Shown: positions 47,938 to 56,973, counted from the stretch's first letter. The stretch: DNA of 64,000 nucleotides from Actinomadura nitritigenes (GCF_017573545.1 NZ_JAGEOK010000010.1:240519-304518); one strand, 5' to 3'. Translations and numbers: made by a program. Notes: generated from the letters alone by a model not told the origin.

Positions 47938-49530
47938 ATGCCCACCTCGGATGACACATCACGGACCGCCGCGGACCCCGCGGGCGCCGCCGCACGGACG
48001 GCCGCGCAGATCGAGTCCTGGCTGGCCGACTTCGACGCGGCCGGGGCGTGCGCCGCGCATCTGCTGTGCGACCGCCATGACCCGTCCGCCATCGCGTTCA
48101 CCTTCGTCGAGCCCGATCTGAGCGCCCGCGATCTCACCTACGGGGACCTGGCCGAGGCGTCAAAGCGCCTGGCCGCGGCGCTCGCGGCGCGCGGGGTGGC
48201 CGCCGGCGACAACGTCGCGGTGCTGATGGGCAAGCGGTTCGAGCTGGTGGTGACGCTGCTGGCGATCTGGCGGCTGGGCGCGGTGCACGTGCCCCTGTTC
48301 ACCGCGTTCGCCACTCCGGCGATCGAGATGCGGGTCAGGGCCGCCGGCGTCCGGCTCGTCGTCACCGAGCCGAGCCAGCACGGCAAGATCGAACGCCTGC
48401 TCCGGGACGGCGTGACCGCGCTCGTCACCGGACCGGACTTCGACGCGCTCGTCACCGGCGGCGCGCCGCCGGCCGAGGACGCGGCGGTCGGCGGGAGCGG
48501 AACCCTGATCCGGCTGTTCACCAGCGGCACCACCGGCGAGCCCAAGGGGGTCCCGGTGCCGCTCAAGGCGCTGGCCGCCTTCTCCTGCTACATGCACTAC
48601 GGGCTCGACGTCACCGCCGAGGACGTGTTCTGGAACGCCGCCGACCCGGGCTGGGCCTACGGGCTGTACTACGGCATCGTCGGACCGCTGGCGCTCGGGC
48701 GGCGCAACCTGCTGCTGAACGCCGGATTCACCGCCGAGAGCACGATCGCGGTGCTCAGGGCGTTCGGGGTGACGAACTTCGCCGCGGCACCGACCGTGTA
48801 CCGGGCCCTGCGCCGGGAGAGCACCGACGGTGTCCGCCTGCGCCGCGCCTCCTCGGCCGGGGAGCCGCTGACCCCCGACGTCCCGGCCTGGGCGGCCGGC
48901 GCGCTCGGCGCCGAGGTCCGCGACCACTACGGGCAGACCGAGCACGGCATGGTGATCGCCAACGCCTGGCACCCCGACCTGGCCGCGCCCGTCAAGCCCG
49001 GCTCCATGGGCAGGCCGCTGCCGGGGTTCACCGCCGGCGTCGTCGGCGACACGATCGCCCTCGACGCCACCGCCAGCCCGCTGATGTGGTTCGGGGGCTA
49101 CGACGGCGCGCCGGAGAAGACCGCCGAGCGGTTCACGCCCGACGGCCGCTGGTACCTGACCGGCGACGTCGGCACCGCGGACGCGGACGGGCACTACTTC
49201 TTCTCCGCCCGCGACGACGACCTCATCCTGATGGCCGGCTACCGGATCTCCCCGCTCGACGTCGAGAGCGCGCTGATCACCCACCCGGCCGTCGCCGACG
49301 TGGCCGTGGTCGGACGCCCTGACGAGCTGCGCGGAGAGGTCGTGGAGGCCTTCGTCGTCCTGGCCGGCGGCGCCGCGGGCTCTCCCGACCTCGTCGCCGA
49401 CCTGCAGCAGCGGGTCCGCACCGGCTACTCCGCCCACGCCTACCCCCGCCGCGTCCACTTCGTGGACTCCCTGCCCAAGACCCCCAGCGGCAAGGTCCAG
49501 CGGTTCCTCCTCCGCCGCCTCGACGGCTGA
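47938..49530 (+). CDS. AMP-forming acyl-CoA synthetase
   Basis: 530 aa. Adenylate-forming enzyme: P-loop LFTSGTTGEPKGVPVPLKAL, A5 motif DHYGQTEHGM, A7 YLTGDVG, A8 MAGYRISPLDVESALITHPA and A10 Lys in LPKTPSGKVQRFLLR. The N-terminal domain carries ITFVEPDLSARDLTYGDLAE. It activates a carboxylic acid, probably a short- or medium-chain or aromatic acid as in acetyl-CoA-synthetase-like relatives. Divergent LuxR-GAF regulator controls it. Confidence 0.9.
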   Translation: MPTSDDTSRTAADPAGAAARTAAQIESWLADFDAAGACAAHLLCDRHDPSAIAFTFVEPDLSARDLTYGDLAEASKRLAAALAARGVAAGDNVAVLMGKRFELVVTLLAIWRLGAVHVPLFTAFATPAIEMRVRAAGVRLVVTEPSQHGKIERLLRDGVTALVTGPDFDALVTGGAPPAEDAAVGGSGTLIRLFTSGTTGEPKGVPVPLKALAAFSCYMHYGLDVTAEDVFWNAADPGWAYGLYYGIVGPLALGRRNLLLNAGFTAESTIAVLRAFGVTNFAAAPTVYRALRRESTDGVRLRRASSAGEPLTPDVPAWAAGALGAEVRDHYGQTEHGMVIANAWHPDLAAPVKPGSMGRPLPGFTAGVVGDTIALDATASPLMWFGGYDGAPEKTAERFTPDGRWYLTGDVGTADADGHYFFSARDDDLILMAGYRISPLDVESALITHPAVADVAVVGRPDELRGEVVEAFVVLAGGAAGSPDLVADLQQRVRTGYSAHAYPRRVHFVDSLPKTPSGKVQRFLLRRLDG

Positions 49531-49543
49531 CGCACGAAGGCGG

Positions 49544-51061
49544 CTATCGGGTGACAGAGGGGTCGTCGGCGACCGGGAGCGAGGAGATGGCGGGTCCTTG
49601 CAGGACCGACCCGTCCGGGGCGAACCGGCAGCCGTGGCAGGGGCACTCCCAGACCCGTTCGGTGTCGTTGAAGCGCACCAGGCAGCCCGAGTGCGGACAG
49701 TGCGGCGACAGGACGTGCGCGTTGCCCTTGTCGTCCTTGTAGATCGCCTGGAGCCGGCCGTCGTGGCGAATGACGGCGCCCGACCCCCTCCGGAGGTCGT
49801 CGGCGGACCTGGTCATGGCGTGCAGATGATCGATCACCGTCCGCTTCGCCTTGGTCGCCACGGTCTGGGAGACCGTGCTCACCTCTTGCCGGGGGTGGTC
49901 CCGAGTGGGGGAGTAGAGGTCCGCCCACGGGGAGTCCTCTCCGCAGATGAGACGCGTGAGCAGACGACCCGACATGACCCCGTGGCTCATGCCCGAGCGG
50001 GCGTATCCCGTGGCGACGTACAGGTGGTCCTCGACCCGCCCCACGTAAGGGATCTTGTCGGCGGTGTCCAGGTCCTGCGCCGACCACCAGTAGGCGACGT
50101 CGTCGATCCGGAAGTGCCGGCGGGTCCACTCGACCAGGCGCCGCTGCCGGTCGGCGACGTCGGTGGTGCCCGGCGGGAACGACTCGCCGGTGACCAGCAG
50201 CAGCCGCCGCCCGTCCCGGTACGGCGCGGTCCGCACCGATCGCGTGTTCTCCTCCCGGGTGATGTACAGGGCCCCCGGGTCGGATTCGGCCGCGATCGGT
50301 GCGGCGACCACCAGCTCGCGAAGCGGCGTCAGCCGCGAGTCGAGCGCCCGCGTGCCCAGCGCCGGGAAGAGGGTCGCCACCACCACGTCGCGGGCCCGTA
50401 CCGTCGCGCCCGTATCGGTCGCCACCCGTGACGGCTGGCCCTGGGCCAGCTCGACTGCGCGGCTGCGTTCGTAGATCCGTCCGCCCGCTTTCGTGAACCT
50501 TTCGGCCAGGGCCAGGAGGTAGCGCCGCGGATGGAACTGCACCTGGTCCTCCACCCGCAGCGCGCCGGCCACCGGGTAGGGCAGGTCGGTGCTGGTCACG
50601 AAGGATGCCGGCAACCCCGCCTCCCGCGCGGCCTCCGCCTCGGCCCTCAGGTCCTCGACCCGGTCCGGACGTTCCACATAGACGTGGGACGGGCGCCGCT
50701 CGATGTCGGCTTCGATTCCCAGCCGCTCCGCGGTGGCGACCACGTGGTCGACCGCCTCCTGCTGCGAACGGGCGTACAGCCGCGCGGTGTCCGCGCCGTG
50801 AGCGTCGCGCAACTGCGCGAAGATCCAGGGGTGCGCCGCCGACAACCGGCCGGTGGTGTAGCCCGTGACGCCCGCCGCGATCCGGTCGGCCTCCAGCAGG
50901 ACGACCGATCGGCCGGCCTCGACCAGTTCCCAGGCGGTGGCGATTCCGGCGATCCCTCCGCCGATGACCGCCACGTCCGCGTCGACGTCCTCGTCGAGCA
51001 CCGGGTAGGACCTCGGGCGTGTCGACGCCATCCAGTACGACTGAGCGGTTCCCTCGACCAT
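49544..51061 (-). CDS. FAD-dependent oxidoreductase with C-terminal Rieske domain
   Basis: 505 aa from ATG 51061 (SD GAGGGAG). DAO fold: FAD-binding VAVIGGGIAGIATAWELVEA, RSVVLLEADRIAAGVTGYTT and GYARSGMSHGVMSGRLL. The last ~90 residues are a Rieske centre with CPHSGC and CPCHG, the two Cys-His pairs that ligate a [2Fe-2S] cluster. It oxidises a small amine or sulfur compound by flavin, passing electrons through the cluster. Substrate unknown. The 119-bp region upstream is its promoter. Confidence 0.9.
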   Translation of the reverse strand: MVEGTAQSYWMASTRPRSYPVLDEDVDADVAVIGGGIAGIATAWELVEAGRSVVLLEADRIAAGVTGYTTGRLSAAHPWIFAQLRDAHGADTARLYARSQQEAVDHVVATAERLGIEADIERRPSHVYVERPDRVEDLRAEAEAAREAGLPASFVTSTDLPYPVAGALRVEDQVQFHPRRYLLALAERFTKAGGRIYERSRAVELAQGQPSRVATDTGATVRARDVVVATLFPALGTRALDSRLTPLRELVVAAPIAAESDPGALYITREENTRSVRTAPYRDGRRLLLVTGESFPPGTTDVADRQRRLVEWTRRHFRIDDVAYWWSAQDLDTADKIPYVGRVEDHLYVATGYARSGMSHGVMSGRLLTRLICGEDSPWADLYSPTRDHPRQEVSTVSQTVATKAKRTVIDHLHAMTRSADDLRRGSGAVIRHDGRLQAIYKDDKGNAHVLSPHCPHSGCLVRFNDTERVWECPCHGCRFAPDGSVLQGPAISSLPVADDPSVTR

Positions 51062-51180
51062 GCGGCTCCCTCGTCTTCGACGTGCAGAACTTTGCCCTGC
51101 CATTGCTCGTCAAACACGGGAAGGTGAAACCGGCGGCATCGAGATGGCGCTTACCGGCCCGGCCGTTACGGAACGGTCGC

Positions 51181-51816
51181 TCAGGTGCGGCGGGCGGTGA
51201 TCCAGGTGAAGGGCTGCACGCCGCCCGCCGGAGTGCGGTGCTCGTGACGGCGGCTGTGCAGGAGGGTGAAGCCGCCGCCGAGTTCGGCGGCCAGTTCCTC
51301 AGCGGTCCAGCGGGTGACGGGCAGTCCGGAGCAGTGGGTGGGGCCGTCGGCGGCGAAGGTGCCCAGCACCACGATGCCGCCGGGTTCGGTGGCCTGGCGC
51401 AGGGCGGCAAGGTAGGCGGCCCGGCCGGCGGGATCGGCGAGGAAGTGGAACACCGCCCGGTCATGCCACACCGTCCACGTGCGTGCGGGCTGCCAGGCCA
51501 GCAGGTCGGCGCGGACCCAGGTGACGGCTCGCGGTGCGGCCCCCAAGGCCGTCTCGGCGGCGCGGCGGGAGGCGTCCAGTGCCCGGCCGGACACGTCCAG
51601 CACCGTGATGTCGCCGAAGCCGGCCTCGACCAGCCGGACCGCCAGCGGGGACGCGCCGCCGCCCACGTCGATCACCCCGGCGCGCCGGTCGCCGGCGGCC
51701 TGCAGGATCAGGTCCAGGGACGGCTGCGGCTGCCGCTGGAACCAGCTCACCCGGTCCGCGCCGCGGTCGCGGTACACGTCCTCCCAACGCGCGGCGGATC
51801 CGGGATCCGTGCTCAA
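51181..51816 (-). CDS. SAM-dependent methyltransferase
   Basis: 211 aa from TTG 51816, the only start with a strong SD (GGAGG, 6 nt); the GTG 51861 alternative has none. Motif I VIDVGGGASPLAVRLVEAGF, motif II ITVLDVSGRALDASRRAAE, FHFLADPAGRAAYLAALRQA. Similar small methyltransferases sit near rhodanese genes; substrate unresolved. Divergent to the ArsR-rhodanese gene, sharing a palindrome. Confidence 0.8.
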   Translation of the reverse strand: MSTDPGSAARWEDVYRDRGADRVSWFQRQPQPSLDLILQAAGDRRAGVIDVGGGASPLAVRLVEAGFGDITVLDVSGRALDASRRAAETALGAAPRAVTWVRADLLAWQPARTWTVWHDRAVFHFLADPAGRAAYLAALRQATEPGGIVVLGTFAADGPTHCSGLPVTRWTAEELAAELGGGFTLLHSRRHEHRTPAGGVQPFTWITARRT

Positions 51817-51870
51817 TGTCCGCCTCCGATGGTGATCCGTGACGGCCCGCACCGTCCTCACTGGCTACGA

Positions 51871-51892
51871 TATTCCAAGAAGTATTGGAATA
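51871..51892. promoter_or_regulatory. ArsR-rhodanese operator
   Basis: tattccaa (51871-51878) and ttggaata (51885-51892), perfect 8-bp arms with a 6-nt spacer, between the methyltransferase and ArsR-rhodanese starts. Confidence 0.78.
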
Positions 51893-51908
51893 GCCTGGTG
51901 GGGTGGGT

Positions 51909-52625
51909 ATGTCGAGCGCGAAGGCGCGGGTGTACGCGGGGTTCGCGAGGATCGGGAAGGCGCTGTCCAATCCGGCCCGGCTGGAACTGCTGGACCTGCT
52001 GGCCCAGGGGGAGCGCGGCGTGGAGGAGCTGGCGGCCGCCGCCGGGATGAAGGTGTCCAACACCTCCGCCCAGCTCAAGGAACTCGCCGGGGCCGGGTTG
52101 GTGGCCTCGCGCCGGTCCGGCACCCGGGTCGTCTACCGCTTGGCCGACGCCCAGGTCGGGGTGTTCGTCGAGCAGGCCAAGCAGCTCGCGCACGCGCGAC
52201 TGCCCGAGGTCCGCGACGCCGCCCGCGCCTGGCTGGGCGAGGTCGACCATCTGGAGCCGGTCACCCGCGACGAACTGGCCCGCCTCGTGGACGGCATCGG
52301 CGGAGGGGAGGGGGACGGTGGCGGGGTGGTGGTGCTGGACGTCCGCCCGTCCGCCGAATACGCCGCCGCGCACCTGCCCGGCGCGCGCAGTATCCCGGTC
52401 GACCAGCTCGCCGACCGGCTGGACGAACTCCCCGCCGAGGCCGAGATCGTGGCCTACTGCCGGGGACGCTACTGCCTGATGTCGCTGGAGGCGGTCCGGC
52501 TGCTGCGCAGCCACGGCCGCAGGGCCCGTCCGCTGCTGTCCGGCGTGACCGAATGGCGCGCCGACGGCCGCCCCGTCGCCGCCGGTGCCCCAGCCGGTGC
52601 CGGCGATCCGGTCGGTGGATCCTGA
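51909..52625 (+). CDS. ArsR-type HTH fused to rhodanese domain
   Basis: 238 aa from ATG 51909. N-terminal winged helix IGKALSNPARLELLDLLAQG, VSNTSAQLKELAGAGLVASR; C-terminal rhodanese domain with active-site loop VAYCRGRYCLMSLEAVRLLR (Cys of CRGRYC) and VVVLDVRPSAEYAAAHLPGA. Such fusions sense sulfur-transfer (persulfide) status through the rhodanese cysteine and regulate sulfur or stress genes. Divergent methyltransferase gene is the likely partner; the TATTCCAA palindrome is the likely operator. Confidence 0.9.
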   Translation: MSSAKARVYAGFARIGKALSNPARLELLDLLAQGERGVEELAAAAGMKVSNTSAQLKELAGAGLVASRRSGTRVVYRLADAQVGVFVEQAKQLAHARLPEVRDAARAWLGEVDHLEPVTRDELARLVDGIGGGEGDGGGVVVLDVRPSAEYAAAHLPGARSIPVDQLADRLDELPAEAEIVAYCRGRYCLMSLEAVRLLRSHGRRARPLLSGVTEWRADGRPVAAGAPAGAGDPVGGS

Positions 52626-52727
52626 TCCGGTGCGCGATCCCGCATTCCTCTCGCGAGGTGTCGGATCGGGGGCGTCGCCGTTCGTCTTGGTGGTGACACG
52701 AGATCCGCCTACGCAAAGGAGCCGGAG

Positions 52728-53132
52728 ATGCCTCCGACGCTGAACACGATCGACGTCATCGTGTCCGACATCGACGCGGCGATCGCCTTCTACCGCCGTC
52801 TCGGCGTGGACTTCACCGTCGACCCCGCCCACCCCGACCACGCGGGCTGCGACCTGCCGAACGGGCTGCACCTCATGCTGGACACCGAGAAGTTCCGCGC
52901 CTCGGCCCAGACCTCGGGCTGGACGCGTCCCGAGGGCGACCCCCGCGCCTTCCTGGCCTTCCAGTTCCCCGCGCCCGCCGACGTCGACGCCGTGTACGCC
53001 GAGCTGACCGGCGCCGGCCACCGGGGGATCCAGGAGCCCTGGGACGCGTTCTGGGGAATGCGGTACGCCACCGTCGCCGACCCCGACGGCAACGGCGTCG
53101 ACCTGTACTGCCCCCTGTCCGCCGGCCGGTAG
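52728..53132 (+). CDS. VOC family protein
   Basis: 134 aa, SD AAGGAG. One VOC module: NTIDVIVSDIDAAIAFYRRL, then FQFPAPADVDAVYAELTGAG and ATVADPDGNGVDLYCPL, with the conserved metal-binding His/Glu positions only partly kept. First gene of a three-gene run with a DGPF protein and an ECF sigma factor (ECF42-type neighbourhood). Confidence 0.88.
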   Translation: MPPTLNTIDVIVSDIDAAIAFYRRLGVDFTVDPAHPDHAGCDLPNGLHLMLDTEKFRASAQTSGWTRPEGDPRAFLAFQFPAPADVDAVYAELTGAGHRGIQEPWDAFWGMRYATVADPDGNGVDLYCPLSAGR

Positions 53133-53178
53133 CCGCCGGACGAGCCGAGACCAGCGGCCACCGGGAAGGATCGAGACC

Positions 53179-53517
53179 GTGAAGTACGTGCTGATGTTCG
53201 TCGAGACCGAGCAGTTCGCGCGCGAACTGGAGGCGATGACCGAGAGCGAGCGGCAGGCGGCGTTCGAGCGGGTCGGGCGGTGGTTCGCCGATCACGCCGC
53301 CCACATCACCCACCACGCCCACCTGCGACCGGCCGAGACCGCGACCACGGTGCGGCTCGAAGGCGCCGGGCCGATCGTCACCGACGGGCCGTTCGTGGAG
53401 GGCAAGGAGGTCGTCTCCGGCTACGCCGAGGTCGACGTCGAGGACCTCGACCAGGCGCTGGCCATCGCCCGCGACTGGCCGGCCTGCCCCGTCGTCGAGA
53501 TCCGTCCCATCGACTGA
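53179..53517 (+). CDS. YCII/DGPF-domain protein
   Basis: 112 aa from GTG 53179 (SD GGAAGGA). YCII fold with the diagnostic IVTDGPFVEGKEVVSGYAEV (DGPF) and N-terminal MKYVLMFVETEQFAREL. It is next to an ECF42 sigma factor, its normal companion: DGPF proteins are thought to take part in the signal path of these sigma factors. Stops 5 bp before the sigma gene. Confidence 0.9.
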   Translation: MKYVLMFVETEQFARELEAMTESERQAAFERVGRWFADHAAHITHHAHLRPAETATTVRLEGAGPIVTDGPFVEGKEVVSGYAEVDVEDLDQALAIARDWPACPVVEIRPID

Positions 53518-53522
53518 CCGCC

Positions 53523-54794
53523 GTGCCCGAAGACCGTCCCGGCCCGCGCCGCCAGGCGCATGACGATGCGCACGGCGATGCGCGCGACGAGCTGGCCCGC
53601 GTGGTGCGCGAGCACGCGGGCCGGCTCACCGCCTGCCTGGTGCGGGTGCTGGGCGACTTCGCCGCCGCCGAGGACGTCGTCGCCGACGCGGTGGAGACCG
53701 CGCTGCGCCGCTGGCCCGCCGAGGGCGTCCCCGACCATCCCGACGCATGGCTGCTGACGGTCGCGCGGCGGCGCGGCATCGACGTGCTGCGCCGCCAGGC
53801 GAACTACCGCGACAAGCTCGCCCGGCTGCGGTGGCCGCCGCAGCCCGATCCCGACGACCGGCTGAAGCTGATCTTCACCTGCTGCCATCCCGCCCTGCCC
53901 CGGGAGGCGCAGATCGCGCTGACGCTGCGGACCGTGTGCGGCCTGACCACCGCCCAGATCGCCGCCGCGCTCGTGGTCGGCGAATCGGCGGTCGCCCAGC
54001 GCATCTCCCGCGCCAAACGCAAGATCGCCGCCGCCGGCATCCCCTACCGGATCCCCGGCGACACCGAACTGCCCGACCGGTTGGACCAGGTGCTGACCGT
54101 GGTCTACCTGCTGTTCAACGAGGGCTATCTGACCACCGCCGGCGACCGGCCCCAGGCCGCCCACCTGGCGGACGACGCCGAATGGCTCGCCGCCCAGCTC
54201 GCCTGGCTGATGCCGAAGCAGCCCGAGGTCCTCGGCCTGCTCGCCCTCGTCCGCCTCCACCAGGCCCGCGCCGCCGCCCGCTTCACCTCCGCCGGCGACC
54301 TGGTCCCGCTCCGCGACCAGGACCGGAGCCGCTGGGACCACGCCGCCATCGGCGAGGCCATCGGCCTGCTGGAACGCGCCGCCACCGCCAAGCGCCCCGG
54401 CCCCCACCAGGTGCGGGCCGCGATCGTCGCCTGCCATGCCGAAGCCCCCACCTGGGACGACACGGACTGGGCCCAGATCCTGGTGCTCTACGACATCCTC
54501 CTCGCGCTGGCCCCGTCCCCGGTCCACCGCCTGCACCGCGCCGTCGCCGTCCACCACGCCCCGCCGCCTCGGGGCGGCCCGTCCAACGCCCTGGCCGCCC
54601 TCGACGCCCTGTCCGCGGCCGACCGGCGCATCCTGGAGCGCTACCCGCTCTACCACGCCACCCGCGCCGAACTGTTGCGCGCCGTCGGCGACAACGACGC
54701 CGCCCGCACCGCCGACCAGCACGCCCTGGCGCAGACACGCAACCCCGCCCAGCAGACCCTCCTCCGGCACCGACTCGACCAACCCCTCACCTGA
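53523..54794 (+). CDS. ECF42-type RNA polymerase sigma factor with TPR-like C-terminal domain
   Basis: 423 aa from GTG 53523. Region 2 (RVLGDFAAAEDVVADAVETA, HPDAWLLTVARRRGIDVLRR), a short linker, region 4 (LTLRTVCGLTTAQIAAALVV, AVAQRISRAKRKIA) and a ~200-residue helical DUF6596/TPR tail (LYHATRAELLRAVGDNDAAR). This is the ECF42 layout; the tail is needed for activity and no anti-sigma factor exists. Co-transcribed with the DGPF and probably the VOC gene, the usual targets of this group. Confidence 0.92.
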   Translation: MPEDRPGPRRQAHDDAHGDARDELARVVREHAGRLTACLVRVLGDFAAAEDVVADAVETALRRWPAEGVPDHPDAWLLTVARRRGIDVLRRQANYRDKLARLRWPPQPDPDDRLKLIFTCCHPALPREAQIALTLRTVCGLTTAQIAAALVVGESAVAQRISRAKRKIAAAGIPYRIPGDTELPDRLDQVLTVVYLLFNEGYLTTAGDRPQAAHLADDAEWLAAQLAWLMPKQPEVLGLLALVRLHQARAAARFTSAGDLVPLRDQDRSRWDHAAIGEAIGLLERAATAKRPGPHQVRAAIVACHAEAPTWDDTDWAQILVLYDILLALAPSPVHRLHRAVAVHHAPPPRGGPSNALAALDALSAADRRILERYPLYHATRAELLRAVGDNDAARTADQHALAQTRNPAQQTLLRHRLDQPLT

Positions 54795-54847
54795 ACCAGG
54801 GCAGCCAACGGCGGACACGGCCTCTCACCGAACGCCGGCCTTACGAC

Positions 54848-55618
54848 TCACCGGCCCTTCCACACGGGCTTGCGCTTTTCCATGAAGGCGGCGGCGCCTT
54901 CTCTGGCGTCCTCGCTGGAGAACACCGACCGCTGGAGTTCCTTGTTGCCTTGGGCCGCCCGCGCAGGGTCGGTGACGCCGAGCCGCACGAGTTCCTTGAC
55001 GGCCGCCAGCCCCAGCGGTGCGTTCCCGGCGATGCTCTCCGCGAGGCCGAGGGCGGCGTCGAGCACCTGCTCCGGCGGTACGACCGCGTTGATCAGGCCC
55101 ACCTCGTAGGCGCGCGCCGCCTCGATCGGTTCGCCGGTCATCGTCATTTCGAGGGCGACGGCCAGCGGGATGCGGGTGCCGATCGCGGTGCCGCCGCCCG
55201 CCGGGTACAGCCCTCTCTTGACCTCGGGCAGGCCGAACCTGGCGGTCTCGGCGGCCACGATGACGTCGCAGCCGAGAAGCAGTTCGAGGCCGCCGCCGAC
55301 CGCCGTGCCGTTGGCGGCCCCGACCACCGGAACGGTGAGCTCGCCTCGCAGCAGCCGATCGAAGCCCGCCATTCCCTCGGACGAGCCGCTCGCGCCGCCT
55401 CCCGAGGCGAACTCCCGCAGGTCCATTCCGGAACAGAAGATGCGGTCGCCGGCGGCGGTCAGCACGATCGCCCGGATCCGCGGGTCGTTCTCCGCGCCGG
55501 TCACCGCGCGGCCGATCGCGTCGATCAGCGCGGCGTTGAGGGCGTTGCGCGCGTCCGGGCGGTTCAGCCGGGCGATCAGGACGGCGCCGTGTCGCTCGGT
55601 CACCAGCTCGCCGGTCAT
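54848..55618 (-). CDS. Enoyl-CoA hydratase/isomerase (crotonase) family protein
   Basis: 256 aa. Crotonase fold: ELVTERHGAVLIARLNRPDA, RIRAIVLTAAGDRIFCSGMD (oxyanion Gly), GAANGTAVGGGLELLLGCDV and EVKRGLYPAGGGTAI. Its ATG overlaps the stop of the upstream phosphotransferase remnant (ATGA). Probably fatty-acid or aromatic CoA degradation. Shares no visible operator with the divergent neighbour. Confidence 0.9.
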   Translation of the reverse strand: MTGELVTERHGAVLIARLNRPDARNALNAALIDAIGRAVTGAENDPRIRAIVLTAAGDRIFCSGMDLREFASGGGASGSSEGMAGFDRLLRGELTVPVVGAANGTAVGGGLELLLGCDVIVAAETARFGLPEVKRGLYPAGGGTAIGTRIPLAVALEMTMTGEPIEAARAYEVGLINAVVPPEQVLDAALGLAESIAGNAPLGLAAVKELVRLGVTDPARAAQGNKELQRSVFSSEDAREGAAAFMEKRKPVWKGR

Positions 55619-56160
55619 GCGGTGTATCCGCTCGACTCGGCCAGGTCGGCGGCGCCCGCCATCAGGTCGAGCACGATGGGGCCGAACGCCAGCAGCTTCG
55701 CGTCGTCCCCGGCGCGCTGGTAGCCCTGCTCCAGCACCACCCCGAGTTTCCACTTGGCGAGGACGAGGTAGTAGTCGATGTCGTCGACCTGCCGGCCGGA
55801 CACCTCGGCGTAGTGGCCGAGCATCTGCTCTCTGGAGGGCATTCCCCGCAGGTCGACGTAGCTGGCCTCCGCGGCCTCCGGCGCGCCGGTGTCCTCGGGC
55901 CAGGACTGCAGCATCCAGCCGAGGTCGAGCTTGGGGTCGCCGATCGTGCCCATCTCCCAGTCCACCAGCGCCGCGAGCCGGGCGGGGGCGCCGTCCCGGT
56001 ACATGACGTTGGCGAACTGGTAGTCGCCGTGCATGATGCCGGGGACGTAGTCCAGCGGCCGGTGGGCGCGCAGCCATACCGCGGCCACGTCGAAGCCGGG
56101 CAGGTCGCGGCCCTTGATCCGGTTCAGGAACGTGGTCCAGCGCTCGACCTGGCGTTCGTG
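55615..56160 (-). pseudogene. Aminoglycoside-phosphotransferase-like (ACAD10/FadE36-type) gene, N-terminally truncated
   Basis: Only the C-terminal ~180 residues remain: catalytic IMHGDYQFANVMYRDG (HGDxxxxN) and LVDWEMGTIGDPKLDLGWML (metal DWE/GDP), then LGHYAEVSGRQVDDIDYYLV. Homology begins at about 56157 (ERQVERWTTFLNRIKGRDLP) with no start codon; the N-lobe ATP-binding half (~150 residues) is absent. In the adjacent frame a fragment EPVVYEEASLA ends in TAG at 56162-56164. Such kinases often act with crotonases and acyl-CoA dehydrogenases on CoA-linked substrates. The divergent TetR promoter begins at 56248, so a deletion joined the two. Confidence 0.75.
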
Positions 56161-56247
56161 ACTACGCCAGCGACGCCTCCTCGTACACGACGGGCTCCCT
56201 GCTGAGAGTCGATGGCCTGGGCCCCGTCTGACCCCTGCGGGATTCCT

Positions 56248-56904
56248 ATGAGTGAGATTCCGGTTTCCGGTCGAACGGACGACGTGGCGAGCCGCATCGC
56301 CCGGCGTGCCCTGGCCAAACGGGGCGCCGGGTACACCAGCGAGGTGCGCTGCCTGCTGGACGCCGCGCTCGAGGTCATGAAGCGGTGCGGCACGTCGTCG
56401 CGTCCGCGCGTGGCCGACATCGTGAGGGCGGCCGGGCTGTCGAACGAGGCGTTCTACCGGCACTTCCCCTCGAAGGACGCGCTGGTCGCCGCCCTTCTCG
56501 AGGACGGGACCGAGCGCTTGTACGGCTACGTGGCGCACCAGATGTCCAAGGAGCCGACGCCGGAGGGCAGGGTGCGCCGCCGGGTCCGGGGCGTGCTCTC
56601 CCAGGCCTGCGAGGAGAGCGCCGCGACCACGCGTGCCGTGCTCTGGAACGCGGGGGCGGTGAGCGAGGTGAGCGGTTCCGCGTCCCCGATTCCGAGCGAC
56701 CGGCTCGCCGAACTGCTGGCGGAGCCCTTGCGCGAGCTCGGCAGCGCCGATCCGGCCTTCGACGCCTCGCTGGCCGCCTACGCGACCTTCGGCAAGCTCG
56801 GTGGCCATCTCTGGAGCGGGAATCCTCCGACGGACGGCGACGTCCGCCGCGTCACGGCGTTCTGCCTCCGCATGGTCACCCCGGTGAACGGCGAATCGGC
56901 ATAG
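56248..56904 (+). CDS. TetR/AcrR family regulator
   Basis: 218 aa from ATG 56248. HTH CLLDAALEVMKRCGTSSRPR and GLSNEAFYRHFPSKDALVAA. The C-terminal region (TTRAVLWNAGAVSEVSG) follows FadR/acyl-CoA-linked TetR types only loosely. Divergent from the crotonase/phosphotransferase remnant operon, its probable target. Confidence 0.88.
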   Translation: MSEIPVSGRTDDVASRIARRALAKRGAGYTSEVRCLLDAALEVMKRCGTSSRPRVADIVRAAGLSNEAFYRHFPSKDALVAALLEDGTERLYGYVAHQMSKEPTPEGRVRRRVRGVLSQACEESAATTRAVLWNAGAVSEVSGSASPIPSDRLAELLAEPLRELGSADPAFDASLAAYATFGKLGGHLWSGNPPTDGDVRRVTAFCLRMVTPVNGESA

Positions 56905-56973
56905 CGGCGCGGCCGGCCGCGCCGCGCGCCCCGTCCAGGCGCAGAGCCTCGACGCCGGGGGAGGCGGGTCTTC

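Noticed and set aside
43500..47954. A 1484-codon open frame on the + strand
   Set aside because: It lies antisense to polyprenyl synthetase and the LAL regulator, both with full motifs, and its product is low-complexity Arg/Gly/Pro-rich; a GC-skew artefact.
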